Numbered from the stretch's first letter, positions 1 through 7,504 are shown. The stretch: 24,967 nt of DNA from Halanaerobium sp964649895 (GCA_964649895.1 CAZYRX010000029.1:1-24967); one strand, 5' to 3'. Notes: generated by a model from the sequence alone, not told the origin. Translations and numbers: made by a program.

Positions 1-68
1 TCTTCTCTTTCAATAAAACCATAACCTTTTTTCGCGTCAAACCATTTTACTTTTCCTGTGTAAATCAT
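1..68 (-). CDS. Cold-shock domain protein, CspA family (partial, N-terminus only)
   Basis: Small nucleic-acid-binding protein of the cold-shock (CspA/CspB) family, cut by the left edge after 22 codons. The visible start reads MIYTGKVKWFDAKKGYGFIE, which is the first beta strand with the KWF motif followed by RNP1 (KGYGFI). Family members are about 65-70 residues, so roughly two thirds are missing. The ATG at 68 has a purine-rich ribosome site (TAGGGGG on the minus strand, 80-86) 11 bases upstream. An ATG at 78 is excluded because it meets a stop after two codons. A strong promoter lies about 70 bases upstream. Family members act as RNA chaperones; which paralogue this is cannot be told. Confidence 0.93.
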   Translation of the reverse strand, partial: MIYTGKVKWFDAKKGYGFIERE

Positions 69-138
69 ATTAATACATTCCCCCTAGGAATAATTCTATT
101 TGGGGCTCGTTCATTTAAAACTTCACCCATTGGAGAAT

Positions 139-167
139 ATTATATCATAAGAAAAATAGCATTTCAA
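139..167 (-). promoter_or_regulatory. Sigma-A type promoter of the cold-shock gene
   Basis: Minus strand TTGAAA (162-167), a 17-base spacer, then a perfect TATAAT (139-144). The predicted transcript starts near 132 and has a leader of about 64 bases before the ATG at 68. The -35 hexamer overlaps the stop codon of the 49-codon glycyl-radical gene (164-166), so the two genes are packed as tightly as possible while still separately transcribed. Confidence 0.8.
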
Positions 168-313
168 GAAATATTTGACTCAGAATTTTCGCTATTTAGA
201 GCAAAAGTCTGGCGGTCTTTAAATTCTTCTTTTTTACCTTTATTCCAGTCTGAAACTGGAGAAAGATAACCCACAACTCGAGAATAAACTTCACATTTCT
301 GTCTTTTTTTCAT
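164..313 (-). CDS. Detached glycyl-radical fragment of class III ribonucleotide reductase
   Basis: A 49-residue protein matching the extreme C-terminus of class III (anaerobic) ribonucleotide reductase NrdD. It contains CEVYSRVVGYL (residues 7-17) followed by WNKGKKEEFKDR (24-35). In complete NrdD proteins RVxGY carries the glycine that holds the stable radical, here Gly15, and the WN-GK-EEFK-R tail follows it. The full-size NrdD in this operon ends just after its zinc-binding cysteines and has no such motif, so this protein should supply it in trans. The ATG at 313 has a strong AGGAGG (320-325) six bases upstream. It lies 98 bases after nrdG with no terminator between, so it is probably the third gene of the nrdD-nrdG operon. 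Homology to the NrdD C-terminus is clear; assembly with NrdD is inferred. Confidence 0.88.
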   Translation of the reverse strand: MKKRQKCEVYSRVVGYLSPVSDWNKGKKEEFKDRQTFALNSENSESNIS

Positions 314-411
314 TTTTTTCCTCCTCTTAGAATCTAATTAATAATAAAGGTCTGGCATAAATTGACTTTGTTAAAATTTTTAATTAACTCCATATTAAAT
401 CTCTGCTAAAT

Positions 412-1110
412 TCAACCTCTGATATAGACGTATTCAATATAATTTTCTGCAGCATTTTTAAAAGTTTCTAGTTCAGAAGGTGAAAATGGCCTTTCTTCTT
501 CTAAATCAGGGACCAGGGTATTAAGAGAGCGAAAGTTTTGAATAAAATATCTTTCAGCACCTTTTGCTGAAGCAGCAATTTTTTCTATTTCAGTTTGGTC
601 ATGAAGTCCCGGCACAACTGTAGTTCTTAATTCATAATCAATTTTAGAATTCATCACAATTTTCAAAGTTTCTTTTACATTAGCAATTAAATTTTCAGGT
701 GCCAAAAGCGAATATCGAGACCAGCTCATTTTTAAATCAAGAGCTATATAATCAAGAAGTTCATGTTCAAGAAGATCTTTTATTAAAGCAGGTCTGCTGC
801 CATTTGTGTCAAGTTTGATTTCCAAATCATAATCATTACTTATTTGCTGTATAAAATCTTTTAAATCTGGCTGAAGTGTAGGTTCACCTCCAGTAATTGT
901 AACTCCATCAATTAATGTTTTTCTGCTTTCAAGAAATCTATATAACTTATCTTCAGATAAGTAATCTCCCTCTGACAGACCATCTAAAGAAATCAGCTGA
1001 CTGTTATGACAGTAACTACAGAAAAAATTACAGCCTCCTGTAAATATAACTGAAGAAATTCGCTCTGGAAAATCTATCAGTGAAGTCTTCCTTAATCCAG
1101 CAATTTTCAA
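412..1110 (-). CDS. nrdG: Anaerobic ribonucleoside-triphosphate reductase activating protein (radical SAM)
   Basis: A 232-residue radical S-adenosylmethionine enzyme that would create the glycyl radical of the class III ribonucleotide reductase. The cluster-binding motif GCNFFCSYC (residues 26-34; Cys27, Cys31, Cys34, CX3CX2C) is followed by the glycine-rich TGGEPTL motif near residue 75. The N-terminus (KTSLIDFPERISSVIFTGGC) is typical of the NrdG2-type activases. The start is a TTG at 1110, seven bases after GGAGG, and overlaps the nrdD stop by four bases (TTGA), implying translational coupling. Its substrate glycine is not on the adjacent large subunit but on the small protein encoded just downstream, an unusual target for this activase. 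Confidence 0.92.
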   Translation of the reverse strand: MKIAGLRKTSLIDFPERISSVIFTGGCNFFCSYCHNSQLISLDGLSEGDYLSEDKLYRFLESRKTLIDGVTITGGEPTLQPDLKDFIQQISNDYDLEIKLDTNGSRPALIKDLLEHELLDYIALDLKMSWSRYSLLAPENLIANVKETLKIVMNSKIDYELRTTVVPGLHDQTEIEKIAASAKGAERYFIQNFRSLNTLVPDLEEERPFSPSELETFKNAAENYIEYVYIRG

Positions 1111-4100
1111 TGTGCTGCCTCCTTTTTACCGTTCTCTTCATCTTCTGCTGCTGCAGCTTCTGCATCACATTTAGGACAGTACTGATGCTCCCCTGCAATA
1201 TAACCATGAATTGGACAGATGCTAAAGGTAGGAGTTATCGTATAATATGGCAGCTTAAAATTTTCAGCTATTCTTCTCACTAATTTCTTTGTACTTTTTA
1301 CTGAAGGCATATTTTCACCCAAAAATCCATGAAGTACCGTATTATGAATAAAGACTAAGGTGTTTTTACCTGCCAGGTAGTTATGATTTTTTTCGGTACT
1401 TAAATCATAAAACATATTATCTTCTACATTTACCTTATCAGTATTTTTAACCTTAACTGCAGATATTTTTTTTGCTGAATTTTTAGAGTAATCTAAACCT
1501 GATTTGATTTCTTCAATAAAACTTCGGCTTTCAGCTTTCAATTTCATTATTTCCATTAAAGGCATTCTAATAATGAAATTATTTTCTCCATTAAATATAT
1601 TTTCAGATTGTTCTTTTTTATAGGCAGAAATACCAGCTATGCTGCAGATTTCAAGTAGATCATCAGCAAATTTTTCGTGATTTGTATAATATTCTGCATA
1701 ACCCTCACTATCATTAATGAAACCACTACTGTCAAACATTCCTTTTATTAAGCTGTAAACATTTTTGCTGTTTAGTTTTGATTTGATCTCTTCTGGTATT
1801 TCAGATTTAAAACTATGTTCTTCAAAGGGAAATAGGTTTTTTAAGAAAAGATTATTAACTGAATTGTTCTTATTTCCGCTAAAACTGTATCGAGCCCTAC
1901 TTTTAAGCTGATTTAAATCATTTTTAAAGTGAAAATTTATAATGCTCCGCGCCTTAAATAAATGCTCTTCTTTTTTTTGAAAATTATAAACTGATTGTCC
2001 ACCTGCATAATTAACTGCTTTTGCTGTTTCAACTTCAAGAATATTATTATCAGCCATAAAATATCCGAGCAGCCACATTAAATCATCGGTTAACTCATTA
2101 TCTTTTTCACTGTAGAGATTATCACTATTTTGAAGTATATAATCTCCAAACTTCAAATCATCAGCTCTTTTTTCTACCACCTTATATTTATGGAATTCAT
2201 TATAATTTATGCGGCAGTCTTTATTATATTTAATATGTTCTGCAAATCCTCTGTCACCATTTATTTTTTCCCCACATACAGGACACTCATTTTCAATCTT
2301 TTTTCTTTCTAATACAAAAAATGGGTGCCAATCACTTGTTACAATATCTAAACCTTTTTCTGCCCTAACCCTGATCTTATCATTATGGCTCACATCAATT
2401 GAAATAGCTTCAGTAATCAGATCCCATTCAGATTTATTTTTATCAGGATTAAAACTCAAAGCATGGATTGGTTTTAACTCATTATAATTATCTACTATTT
2501 CTTCAATTTTGAACAGACCCTTATCAGTAAGTACCTTGTTTCCTTTTTCAATACAGCCACCTGTATATCCAGATTGAAGTTCATCCTGAAGTTCAAGAGC
2601 TGTAAATATATCATCAGTTAATCCTACAGGCAGCTGGGTAGAATTTGTGTAATATGGATCTGCACCTTCTTCTAATACCCTCTGCTGATTTGCAGCTATT
2701 ATTTTATCACCAAATTTTTCTCTGTCTAGTCTCGCAAACCTATAAGCTGTTCCTTCTGCAGGTGTAGCCTCGAGGTTATATAAGTTATCAGTTTCCTCTT
2801 GATATTTCTGCAGCCTTTTCCTCATAGCATTCATTACCTCCAGAGAAAATTCTCTACCTTCTGGAGAAGCAATATCTTTTCCCATGAAGTTTAGAAGTGC
2901 CTCATTCATTCCGTTTAAGCCGATTGTATTAAAGTGGTTTTTCCAGTACTGATCAAATCTCTTTTTTACATCTCTTAGATAAAATTTTGAATAAGGATAT
3001 AGTCCCTGATCAGTTAAATTCTCCAGTACTTTACGCTTAATTTCTAAACTTTTTTTGGCTTGATCCATTAAATAATATACTCTCTGCATAAAATCTTCTT
3101 TATTTTGAGCAAGATAAGCAATCCTCGGCATATTTAAAGTTACCACACCTATCGATCCGGTCATCGGATTAGCTCCAAATAAGCCGCCACCTCTTTTACG
3201 TAGTTCTTTATTGTCAAGACGCAGGCGGCAGCACATACTCCTTGCATCTTCGGGATTCATATCCGAATTCACAAAATTCGAGAAATACGGTATCCCGTAT
3301 TTTGCGGTCATTTCCCAGACCGGATCCAGCTTTTTGTTTTCCCAGTCAAAATCTTTTGTTATATTATAGGTTGGAATGGGGAAAGAAAACATTCTTCCCT
3401 TTGCATCACCCTCCATCATTACTTCGGCAAATGCTTTATTTAAAATATCCATTTCTTCCTGGAATTCTCCGTAACTTTTATCTCGATATTCTCCACCAAT
3501 AATTACTGACTGGTCTTTTAAATAATTGGGAACTTCAAGATCCATGGTGATATTTGTAAAAGGAGTTTGGAATCCTACCCGAGTCGGGACATTCATATTG
3601 AACAAAAATTCCTGCACAGCCTGTTTAACTTCCCTATAACTTAAACTATCATAAGCTATAAATGGAGCAAGAAAGGTGTCAAAATTAGAAAAAGCCTGAG
3701 CACCAGCTGCCTCACCCTGAAGGGTATAATAAAAATTCACAATCTGACCTAGAGCAGTTTTAAGATGCCTGGGTGGGGAACTCTCCACTTTTGTCGGCAC
3801 TCCTCTGAAACCTGTCCTTAATAGATCTTCTAAATCCCAGCCACAGCAGTAAACACTTAGATTTCCCAAATCATGAATATGTAAATCACCATTTTTGTGA
3901 AGCTTATTTATTTCTTCTGGATATATCTCCTGCAGCCAGTACTGTCCGGTCACTTGTGAGGCAATGAAATTATTTAAACCCTGCAGTGAATAGCTCATAT
4001 TGGAATTTTCATTTACCTTCCAGTCATTCCTGCCCAGATAATCATTCATCACATTTAAGGCATCAGAGAAAAGCTTTTTAGTATCTCTTAGTTTACTGTG

Positions 4101-4379
4101 CTGTTCACGGTACAATATGTAAGCTTTTGCAATATCTGAATATCCTTTTTCAATAAGTATTTTCTCAACCAGATCCTGTATCTGTTCAACTTCAGCTGCT
4201 TCTTCATTTTTTATAAATATTTTAAGATAAGATAATACCTCAGAAGTGATTTCAGCAGCTATCTCCTCACCTTCAATATTTACTGCTTGTGCTGCTTTTA
4301 AAACAGCCGACTTTATTTTGTCTGAGTCAAAATCTACCTTTTTCCCATCCCTTTTCTTTACATGCTTTATAGTCATCAT
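1107..4379 (-). CDS. nrdD: Anaerobic (class III) ribonucleoside-triphosphate reductase, intein-containing, lacking its glycyl-radical tail
   Basis: Precursor of 1090 residues; removing the intein (609-1013) leaves 685. It reduces ribonucleotides to deoxyribonucleotides for DNA synthesis without oxygen. Domain order: N-terminal ATP-cone (about 1-95, KKRDGKKVDFD), catalytic barrel with CCGWDL (Cys178/179) and MCCRLR (Cys383/384), which are candidate active-site cysteines, then YTGG, the intein, and TVLHGFLGE. The C-terminus has the zinc site Cys1055, His1058, Cys1068 and Cys1071, then an Ala/Glu-rich tail. The RVxGY glycyl-radical motif expected after the zinc site is absent; it is encoded separately at 164-313. 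Two adjacent ATGs are possible starts: the second, at 4376, lies 7 bases from GGAGG (4384-4388) and may be the real one. The gene is preceded by a cobalamin riboswitch. Confidence 0.95.
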   Translation of the reverse strand: MMTIKHVKKRDGKKVDFDSDKIKSAVLKAAQAVNIEGEEIAAEITSEVLSYLKIFIKNEEAAEVEQIQDLVEKILIEKGYSDIAKAYILYREQHSKLRDTKKLFSDALNVMNDYLGRNDWKVNENSNMSYSLQGLNNFIASQVTGQYWLQEIYPEEINKLHKNGDLHIHDLGNLSVYCCGWDLEDLLRTGFRGVPTKVESSPPRHLKTALGQIVNFYYTLQGEAAGAQAFSNFDTFLAPFIAYDSLSYREVKQAVQEFLFNMNVPTRVGFQTPFTNITMDLEVPNYLKDQSVIIGGEYRDKSYGEFQEEMDILNKAFAEVMMEGDAKGRMFSFPIPTYNITKDFDWENKKLDPVWEMTAKYGIPYFSNFVNSDMNPEDARSMCCRLRLDNKELRKRGGGLFGANPMTGSIGVVTLNMPRIAYLAQNKEDFMQRVYYLMDQAKKSLEIKRKVLENLTDQGLYPYSKFYLRDVKKRFDQYWKNHFNTIGLNGMNEALLNFMGKDIASPEGREFSLEVMNAMRKRLQKYQEETDNLYNLEATPAEGTAYRFARLDREKFGDKIIAANQQRVLEEGADPYYTNSTQLPVGLTDDIFTALELQDELQSGYTGGCIEKGNKVLTDKGLFKIEEIVDNYNELKPIHALSFNPDKNKSEWDLITEAISIDVSHNDKIRVRAEKGLDIVTSDWHPFFVLERKKIENECPVCGEKINGDRGFAEHIKYNKDCRINYNEFHKYKVVEKRADDLKFGDYILQNSDNLYSEKDNELTDDLMWLLGYFMADNNILEVETAKAVNYAGGQSVYNFQKKEEHLFKARSIINFHFKNDLNQLKSRARYSFSGNKNNSVNNLFLKNLFPFEEHSFKSEIPEEIKSKLNSKNVYSLIKGMFDSSGFINDSEGYAEYYTNHEKFADDLLEICSIAGISAYKKEQSENIFNGENNFIIRMPLMEIMKLKAESRSFIEEIKSGLDYSKNSAKKISAVKVKNTDKVNVEDNMFYDLSTEKNHNYLAGKNTLVFIHNTVLHGFLGENMPSVKSTKKLVRRIAENFKLPYYTITPTFSICPIHGYIAGEHQYCPKCDAEAAAAEDEENGKKEAAH
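1341..2555 (-). other. Intein with LAGLIDADG homing endonuclease inside nrdD
   Basis: In-frame segment of 405 residues (precursor 609-1013) between the extein sequences YTGG and TVLHGFLGE, which are contiguous in intein-free NrdD. It has a complete class 1 splicing apparatus: Cys609 at the N-terminus (CIEKGNKVLTD), block B TSDWH (Thr681, His685), block F FYDLSTEKNHNYLAG, and the terminal FIHN (His1012, Asn1013) followed by Thr1014. The centre holds a two-motif LAGLIDADG endonuclease: LLGYFMADN (770-778, acid Asp777 present) and KGMFDSSGF (879-887, Ser885 where an acid is expected). A CX2CX12HX6C cluster (699-722) precedes the endonuclease. Splicing is expected to be competent; cleavage activity is doubtful because of Ser885. 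Confidence 0.93.
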
Positions 4380-4524
4380 AAGGCCTCCAGTTGATTTATT
4401 ACAAATCTTTATTTAAATATTTGATGCTTCAATCTCTATAATTCTAGATAAATTAAATACAGTTCATATTACTACAAAATTAAAAATTGTTCTACCTGCC
4501 AAATTAGCAGCTATAATTTCTCAG

Positions 4525-4559
4525 CAAAAAGAAAACCCTCCGTAAAATCACGAAGGGTT
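4525..4559 (-). terminator. Riboswitch-associated rho-independent terminator before nrdD
   Basis: Minus strand AACCCTTCGT pairs over ten base pairs (one G-T) with ACGGAGGGTT (4534-4543 with 4550-4559) around a six-base loop, followed by TTTCTTTTT. It lies 36 bases downstream of the cobalamin aptamer and 145 bases before nrdD, where an expression platform should be. Ligand-dependent formation is inferred from the arrangement. Confidence 0.85.
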
Positions 4560-4589
4560 AAATATCCACTAATATCATATGATTATGAT

Positions 4590-4765
4590 ACACCCCCTCA
4601 TATCCCGTGAGATTCTGGTGTTCAAATACAGGCAGGTCTTCCGGCTCGGTTTATAATGAAAAAATAACAAATAGTCTACCTTCCCAGTTTCCCAGTGGTA
4701 TAATTGACTATTCAAAAACCTTACGGCGGCGGGACCGCAGAGGACTTTAACCTCTTTCCCGTTTT
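4590..4765 (-). promoter_or_regulatory. Cobalamin (B12) riboswitch controlling nrdD-nrdG
   Basis: On the minus strand the hallmark cobalamin-aptamer blocks occur in order: GGGAAAGAGGTTAAAGTCC (near 4742-4760), a CCCGCC-containing arm, CCACTGGGAAACTGGGAAGG (4679-4698), and the B12 box GAGCCGGAAGACCTGCC (4632-4648). A following hairpin, CTCA-loop-TGAG (4597-4611), has a loop with CGGGA complementary to TCCCG (4730-4734), which would form the characteristic kissing loop. With the terminator just downstream, B12 should shut off the operon. Such control of a B12-independent enzyme is known from bacteria that also own a B12-dependent reductase. The 614-base gap 4380-4993 otherwise holds only the terminator, a leader, an AT-rich upstream region without a clear promoter, and the end of the znu transcript. 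Confidence 0.93.
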
Positions 4766-4944
4766 AATATAACTATAATTAACTGCTAAAAACACAGAAA
4801 ATATAATTATAACCCATATTCAAAACTATTAAGTTATAAATTTTGCTTTATAATCGATTTAGATTAGTTACTATATTTTAGAGATATAATATAATTACTT
4901 ATCTTTTAATCTCTTATCTATATCTTATAATATTATTTAACTAA

Positions 4945-4969
4945 AAATCAAGCACAAAATTTTGCTCTT
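4945..4969 (-). terminator. Possible terminator after the znu operon
   Basis: Twenty-five bases past the znuB stop, minus strand AAGAGCAAAATTTTGTGCTT can fold into an imperfect hairpin with a very small loop, followed by GATTTTT. The stem has a mismatch and a wobble pair, so this is a weak call. Confidence 0.35.
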
Positions 4970-4993
4970 AATGATAAATAATTGCTATATAAG

Positions 4994-5800
4994 CTACTCT
5001 TTTCTTCCCTTGATCATCATAGATATAAAATAAAATAGTGATGCAGCTATTATTATAACAGCTCCTGAAGGAAGATCATAATAATAAGAAAACACAAGTC
5101 CTGATAAAGAGAAAACCAGTCCAAATAATACCGCCAATATCATAATTTTTTTAAGATCATCTGTATAAAGTCTGGCTGCTGCCGGCGGTGCAGTTAAAAG
5201 AGCAATTACCAGTATAATTCCAACAACTCTAATTAAGATAACAATAGAAAAACCGATCATAATAAATAAAAAGTATTCCATCATTCTTGCATTTATACCT
5301 AAAACAGATAAAAATTCTTCATCAAAAAGATAGGCCTTCCAGTAGTTAAAAAGACTAATTATTGCAAACAACATAAAGATGGTAAGAACAGCCATCAGCA
5401 TTACATCAAGCTTTCTGACAGTTAAAATATCACCAAATAAATAAGAAGAAATGTCCGGTGGATAACCTGGAGTAAAGCCAATAAAAAGCACACCTAAAGC
5501 CATTCCCAGTGACCAGAACATTCCTATTAAAGTGTCTGAACCCGTTCCAATTCTGCGTCTTACTGAAGCAATTGCTGCAGATGATGCAACAGCAAATCCG
5601 AGTGCACCATAGATAGGTTCAATATTTAAGAAATAGCCAAGTCCAATCCCTCCAAAAGAGGTATGGGCAATACCACCACTGAGCATAACTAGTTTTTTTT
5701 CAACTATAATTGTACCAATTAGTCCACAGACAATACTTGCCATAACCGCACTCATTAGAGCATTTTGCATAAATTGATATTTAAGAACTGCTTCAATCAT
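4994..5800 (-). CDS. znuB: Zinc/manganese-type metal ABC transporter, permease
   Basis: Polytopic membrane permease of the ABC-3 family (ZnuB/MntB/TroC), 268 residues, mostly hydrophobic helices with short loops. Typical family features are visible: an N-terminal segment QFMQNALMSAVMASIVCGLIG, the HTSFGGIGLGYFL region, and a central VVGIILVIALLTAPPAAARL segment matching the conserved LLTxPAAxA motif. A longer frame runs back to 5854 but its first 18 residues lie inside the upstream ATPase gene. The ATG at 5800 has GAGGAGG (5807-5813) six bases upstream and overlaps znuC by eight bases, so it is taken as the start. It should form the membrane channel for the ZnuA-delivered metal. Zn versus Mn cannot be decided from sequence. 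Confidence 0.92.
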   Translation of the reverse strand: MIEAVLKYQFMQNALMSAVMASIVCGLIGTIIVEKKLVMLSGGIAHTSFGGIGLGYFLNIEPIYGALGFAVASSAAIASVRRRIGTGSDTLIGMFWSLGMALGVLFIGFTPGYPPDISSYLFGDILTVRKLDVMLMAVLTIFMLFAIISLFNYWKAYLFDEEFLSVLGINARMMEYFLFIMIGFSIVILIRVVGIILVIALLTAPPAAARLYTDDLKKIMILAVLFGLVFSLSGLVFSYYYDLPSGAVIIIAASLFYFISMMIKGRKE

Positions 5801-6566
5801 TATTAGCCTCCTCTCCGTGTGGTGGAAAAACACGATGAGGTTGACCATGTGCAATCAAATCTACAGGACAGCCAAATACATGTTCTGTTGTTTCCTGGTC
5901 CAGATGTTTACCACCATGGTGATAGAGTCTTCCATTTAAACAGGCAAGACTATCAAAATAAGAAGAAACAGCAGCAAGGTCATGTGTAACGACTATTATT
6001 GTCTTATCTTTATTTAATTTCTTTAAAAGTTCATAAATCTGAGATGTAGAAGTAGAGTCTACATTAGCAGTCGGTTCATCAAGCAGCAGTATTTCTGGTT
6101 CTACTGCAAGCCCTCTAGCAATTAATACCCTCTGAAGCTGACCTCCAGAAAGTTTACCAATCTGCCTATCTTTTAAATCTAAGAGATTGAGCAATTTTAA
6201 TATTTCTTCAGCTTTTTTTATATCTTCTTTTTTATAGTTGTGAAATAGCTTTAACTCAGAACTAAGGCGTGCCATTAAAACAACATCAAGTACATTAATA
6301 GGAAAATGTCGATCAAATTCAGAAACCTGAGGGACATATCCTATTTTACCCACCTCATCTTTAATATCTTTATTGAATATTTTTACGCTTCCCTGTTCAG
6401 GTTCTATTAAACCCAGTATTACTTTTAAAAGTGTTGTTTTACCCCCACCATTTGGCCCGATAATACCTAAAAAAGCTCCTTTATCTACTTTGAGTGTAAT
6501 ATCATCAAGAGCATCAATATTATCATATTTAACTGTCACATTGTTTAATTCTACTGCATAGCTCAC
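5793..6566 (-). CDS. znuC: Zinc/manganese-type metal ABC transporter, ATP-binding protein
   Basis: ATPase of 257 residues energising the metal importer. Walker A GPNGGGKTT (37-45), Q-loop VPQ (78-80), signature LSGGQ (139-143), Walker B LLLDEP (160-165) and the switch histidine in VTHD are all intact. The C-terminal tail is rich in possible metal ligands: seven histidines and one cysteine within the last 44 residues (from YHHGGKH to PPHGEE), which suggests metal sensing or handling at the ATPase and resembles the His-rich tails of other ZnuC proteins. The start is a GTG at 6566, two bases after the znuA stop; the ATG inside the next codons is out of frame. Middle gene of znuA-znuC-znuB. Confidence 0.93.
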   Translation of the reverse strand: MSYAVELNNVTVKYDNIDALDDITLKVDKGAFLGIIGPNGGGKTTLLKVILGLIEPEQGSVKIFNKDIKDEVGKIGYVPQVSEFDRHFPINVLDVVLMARLSSELKLFHNYKKEDIKKAEEILKLLNLLDLKDRQIGKLSGGQLQRVLIARGLAVEPEILLLDEPTANVDSTSTSQIYELLKKLNKDKTIIVVTHDLAAVSSYFDSLACLNGRLYHHGGKHLDQETTEHVFGCPVDLIAHGQPHRVFPPHGEEANND

Positions 6567-6568
6567 TA

Positions 6569-7504
6569 TTACTTCACTCTTTCCTCTAATACTTTGGCAA
6601 AAGTCTCTGCTAAAGAAGATAAATTATCTAAATAATCTTCAGCAAGTGGATTTAACTGGACAATATCTCCATCTATCTCTTCTGCAATTGCTTTAGTTTT
6701 ATTACTATCAATTTCTGCCTGATAAAATATTGTCTTTATGTTTTCTTCTCTAGCCTTATCAATTATTTCTGCAATATGTCTTGGTCCAGGATCTTTACCA
6801 CTTTCTTCGATAGCAATCATCTCTAAACCATAATGTTCAGTAAAATAACCATAGGATGGATGGTAGACAAGAATCTCTTCTCCCCTGTATTTACTCAGTA
6901 ATTCTGTATTTTTCTGATCAACAGCTGTAAGTTTGTTTAGATATTCCTCTGTATTTTCTCTGAACTCATCTGCATATTCAGGCATTAAATCAATCAAATG
7001 ATCTCTCATGATTTTAACCATATATGCACTTCTCTCAGGAGAAAGCCAGATATGAGGATCACGTCCCTGCTTATCTTGGTTTGACTGTGGGTCATCCTCA
7101 TGGTCATCTGTATCTTCCTCATGACTGTGGTTCATATATCTATTCGGAAATTTATTTTCAACTAATTCAAAAAGCTTCACTACTTTAAGATCATTATTTT
7201 CTTCAGCTCTTGGTAATATATTCTGTGTATCAGCTGGTACACCTATAGAAAAATATATTTCAGATTTATTAAATGCTGTCATTTCGGCAGGTGAAGGAGC
7301 ATAATTAGCAGGGCTAAACCCAGCAGGAATCATTTCGACGATTTCTACTCTATTCCCTGCTATACCTCTTATCATCTCAATTTGTGGAACAATAGTAACA
7401 GCAACTACCGGCTTTTCTGCAAAAGAAGATACCGAAAAAGCAGATAAAATAATAAGAAGTATAGTAAAAGCAAACACATATTTATTATTGAAAACTTTAG
7501 ACAT
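6569..7504 (-). CDS. znuA: Zinc/manganese-type metal ABC transporter, substrate-binding protein
   Basis: Periplasmic metal-binding protein of the ZnuA/TroA cluster A-I family, 311 residues. Residues 1-29 form a signal peptide ending VSSFA without a lipobox cysteine, so the protein should be released into a periplasm rather than lipid-anchored. A flexible His/acidic loop (about 125-142, NHSHEEDTDDHEDD) is typical of zinc-binding members. DPHIW (149-153) gives one metal histidine and VYHPSYGYF another. At the position of the family's first ligand histidine (PHxYEP) this protein has SPANYAP, so Asn67 replaces His. The ATG has a GGGAGTGA ribosome site upstream. No convincing Zur or MntR operator was seen in the 98 bases before it. 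First gene of the operon. Confidence 0.9.
   Translation of the reverse strand: MSKVFNNKYVFAFTILLIILSAFSVSSFAEKPVVAVTIVPQIEMIRGIAGNRVEIVEMIPAGFSPANYAPSPAEMTAFNKSEIYFSIGVPADTQNILPRAEENNDLKVVKLFELVENKFPNRYMNHSHEEDTDDHEDDPQSNQDKQGRDPHIWLSPERSAYMVKIMRDHLIDLMPEYADEFRENTEEYLNKLTAVDQKNTELLSKYRGEEILVYHPSYGYFTEHYGLEMIAIEESGKDPGPRHIAEIIDKAREENIKTIFYQAEIDSNKTKAIAEEIDGDIVQLNPLAEDYLDNLSSLAETFAKVLEERVK

Noticed and set aside
1107..1340. nrdD as a truncated pseudogene because its glycyl-radical motif is missing
   Set aside because: The C-extein, zinc site and stop are intact, nrdG is translationally coupled, and the missing motif is present as a separate intact gene in the same operon.
3242..3502. Plus-strand open frames opposite nrdD, DUF445, feoB and other genes
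   Set aside because: They lie wholly inside well-supported minus-strand genes, lack ribosome sites and have low-complexity Ser/Phe/Leu-rich translations typical of antisense shadows.
4866..4881. NrdR-like box (TACTATATTTTAG) upstream of the reductase riboswitch
   Set aside because: Only a partial match, not symmetric, and no second box one and a half turns away as NrdR sites require.
5801..5854. N-terminal extension of the znuB permease
   Set aside because: The extra residues lie within the 3' end of znuC and the ATG at 5800 has an excellent ribosome site.
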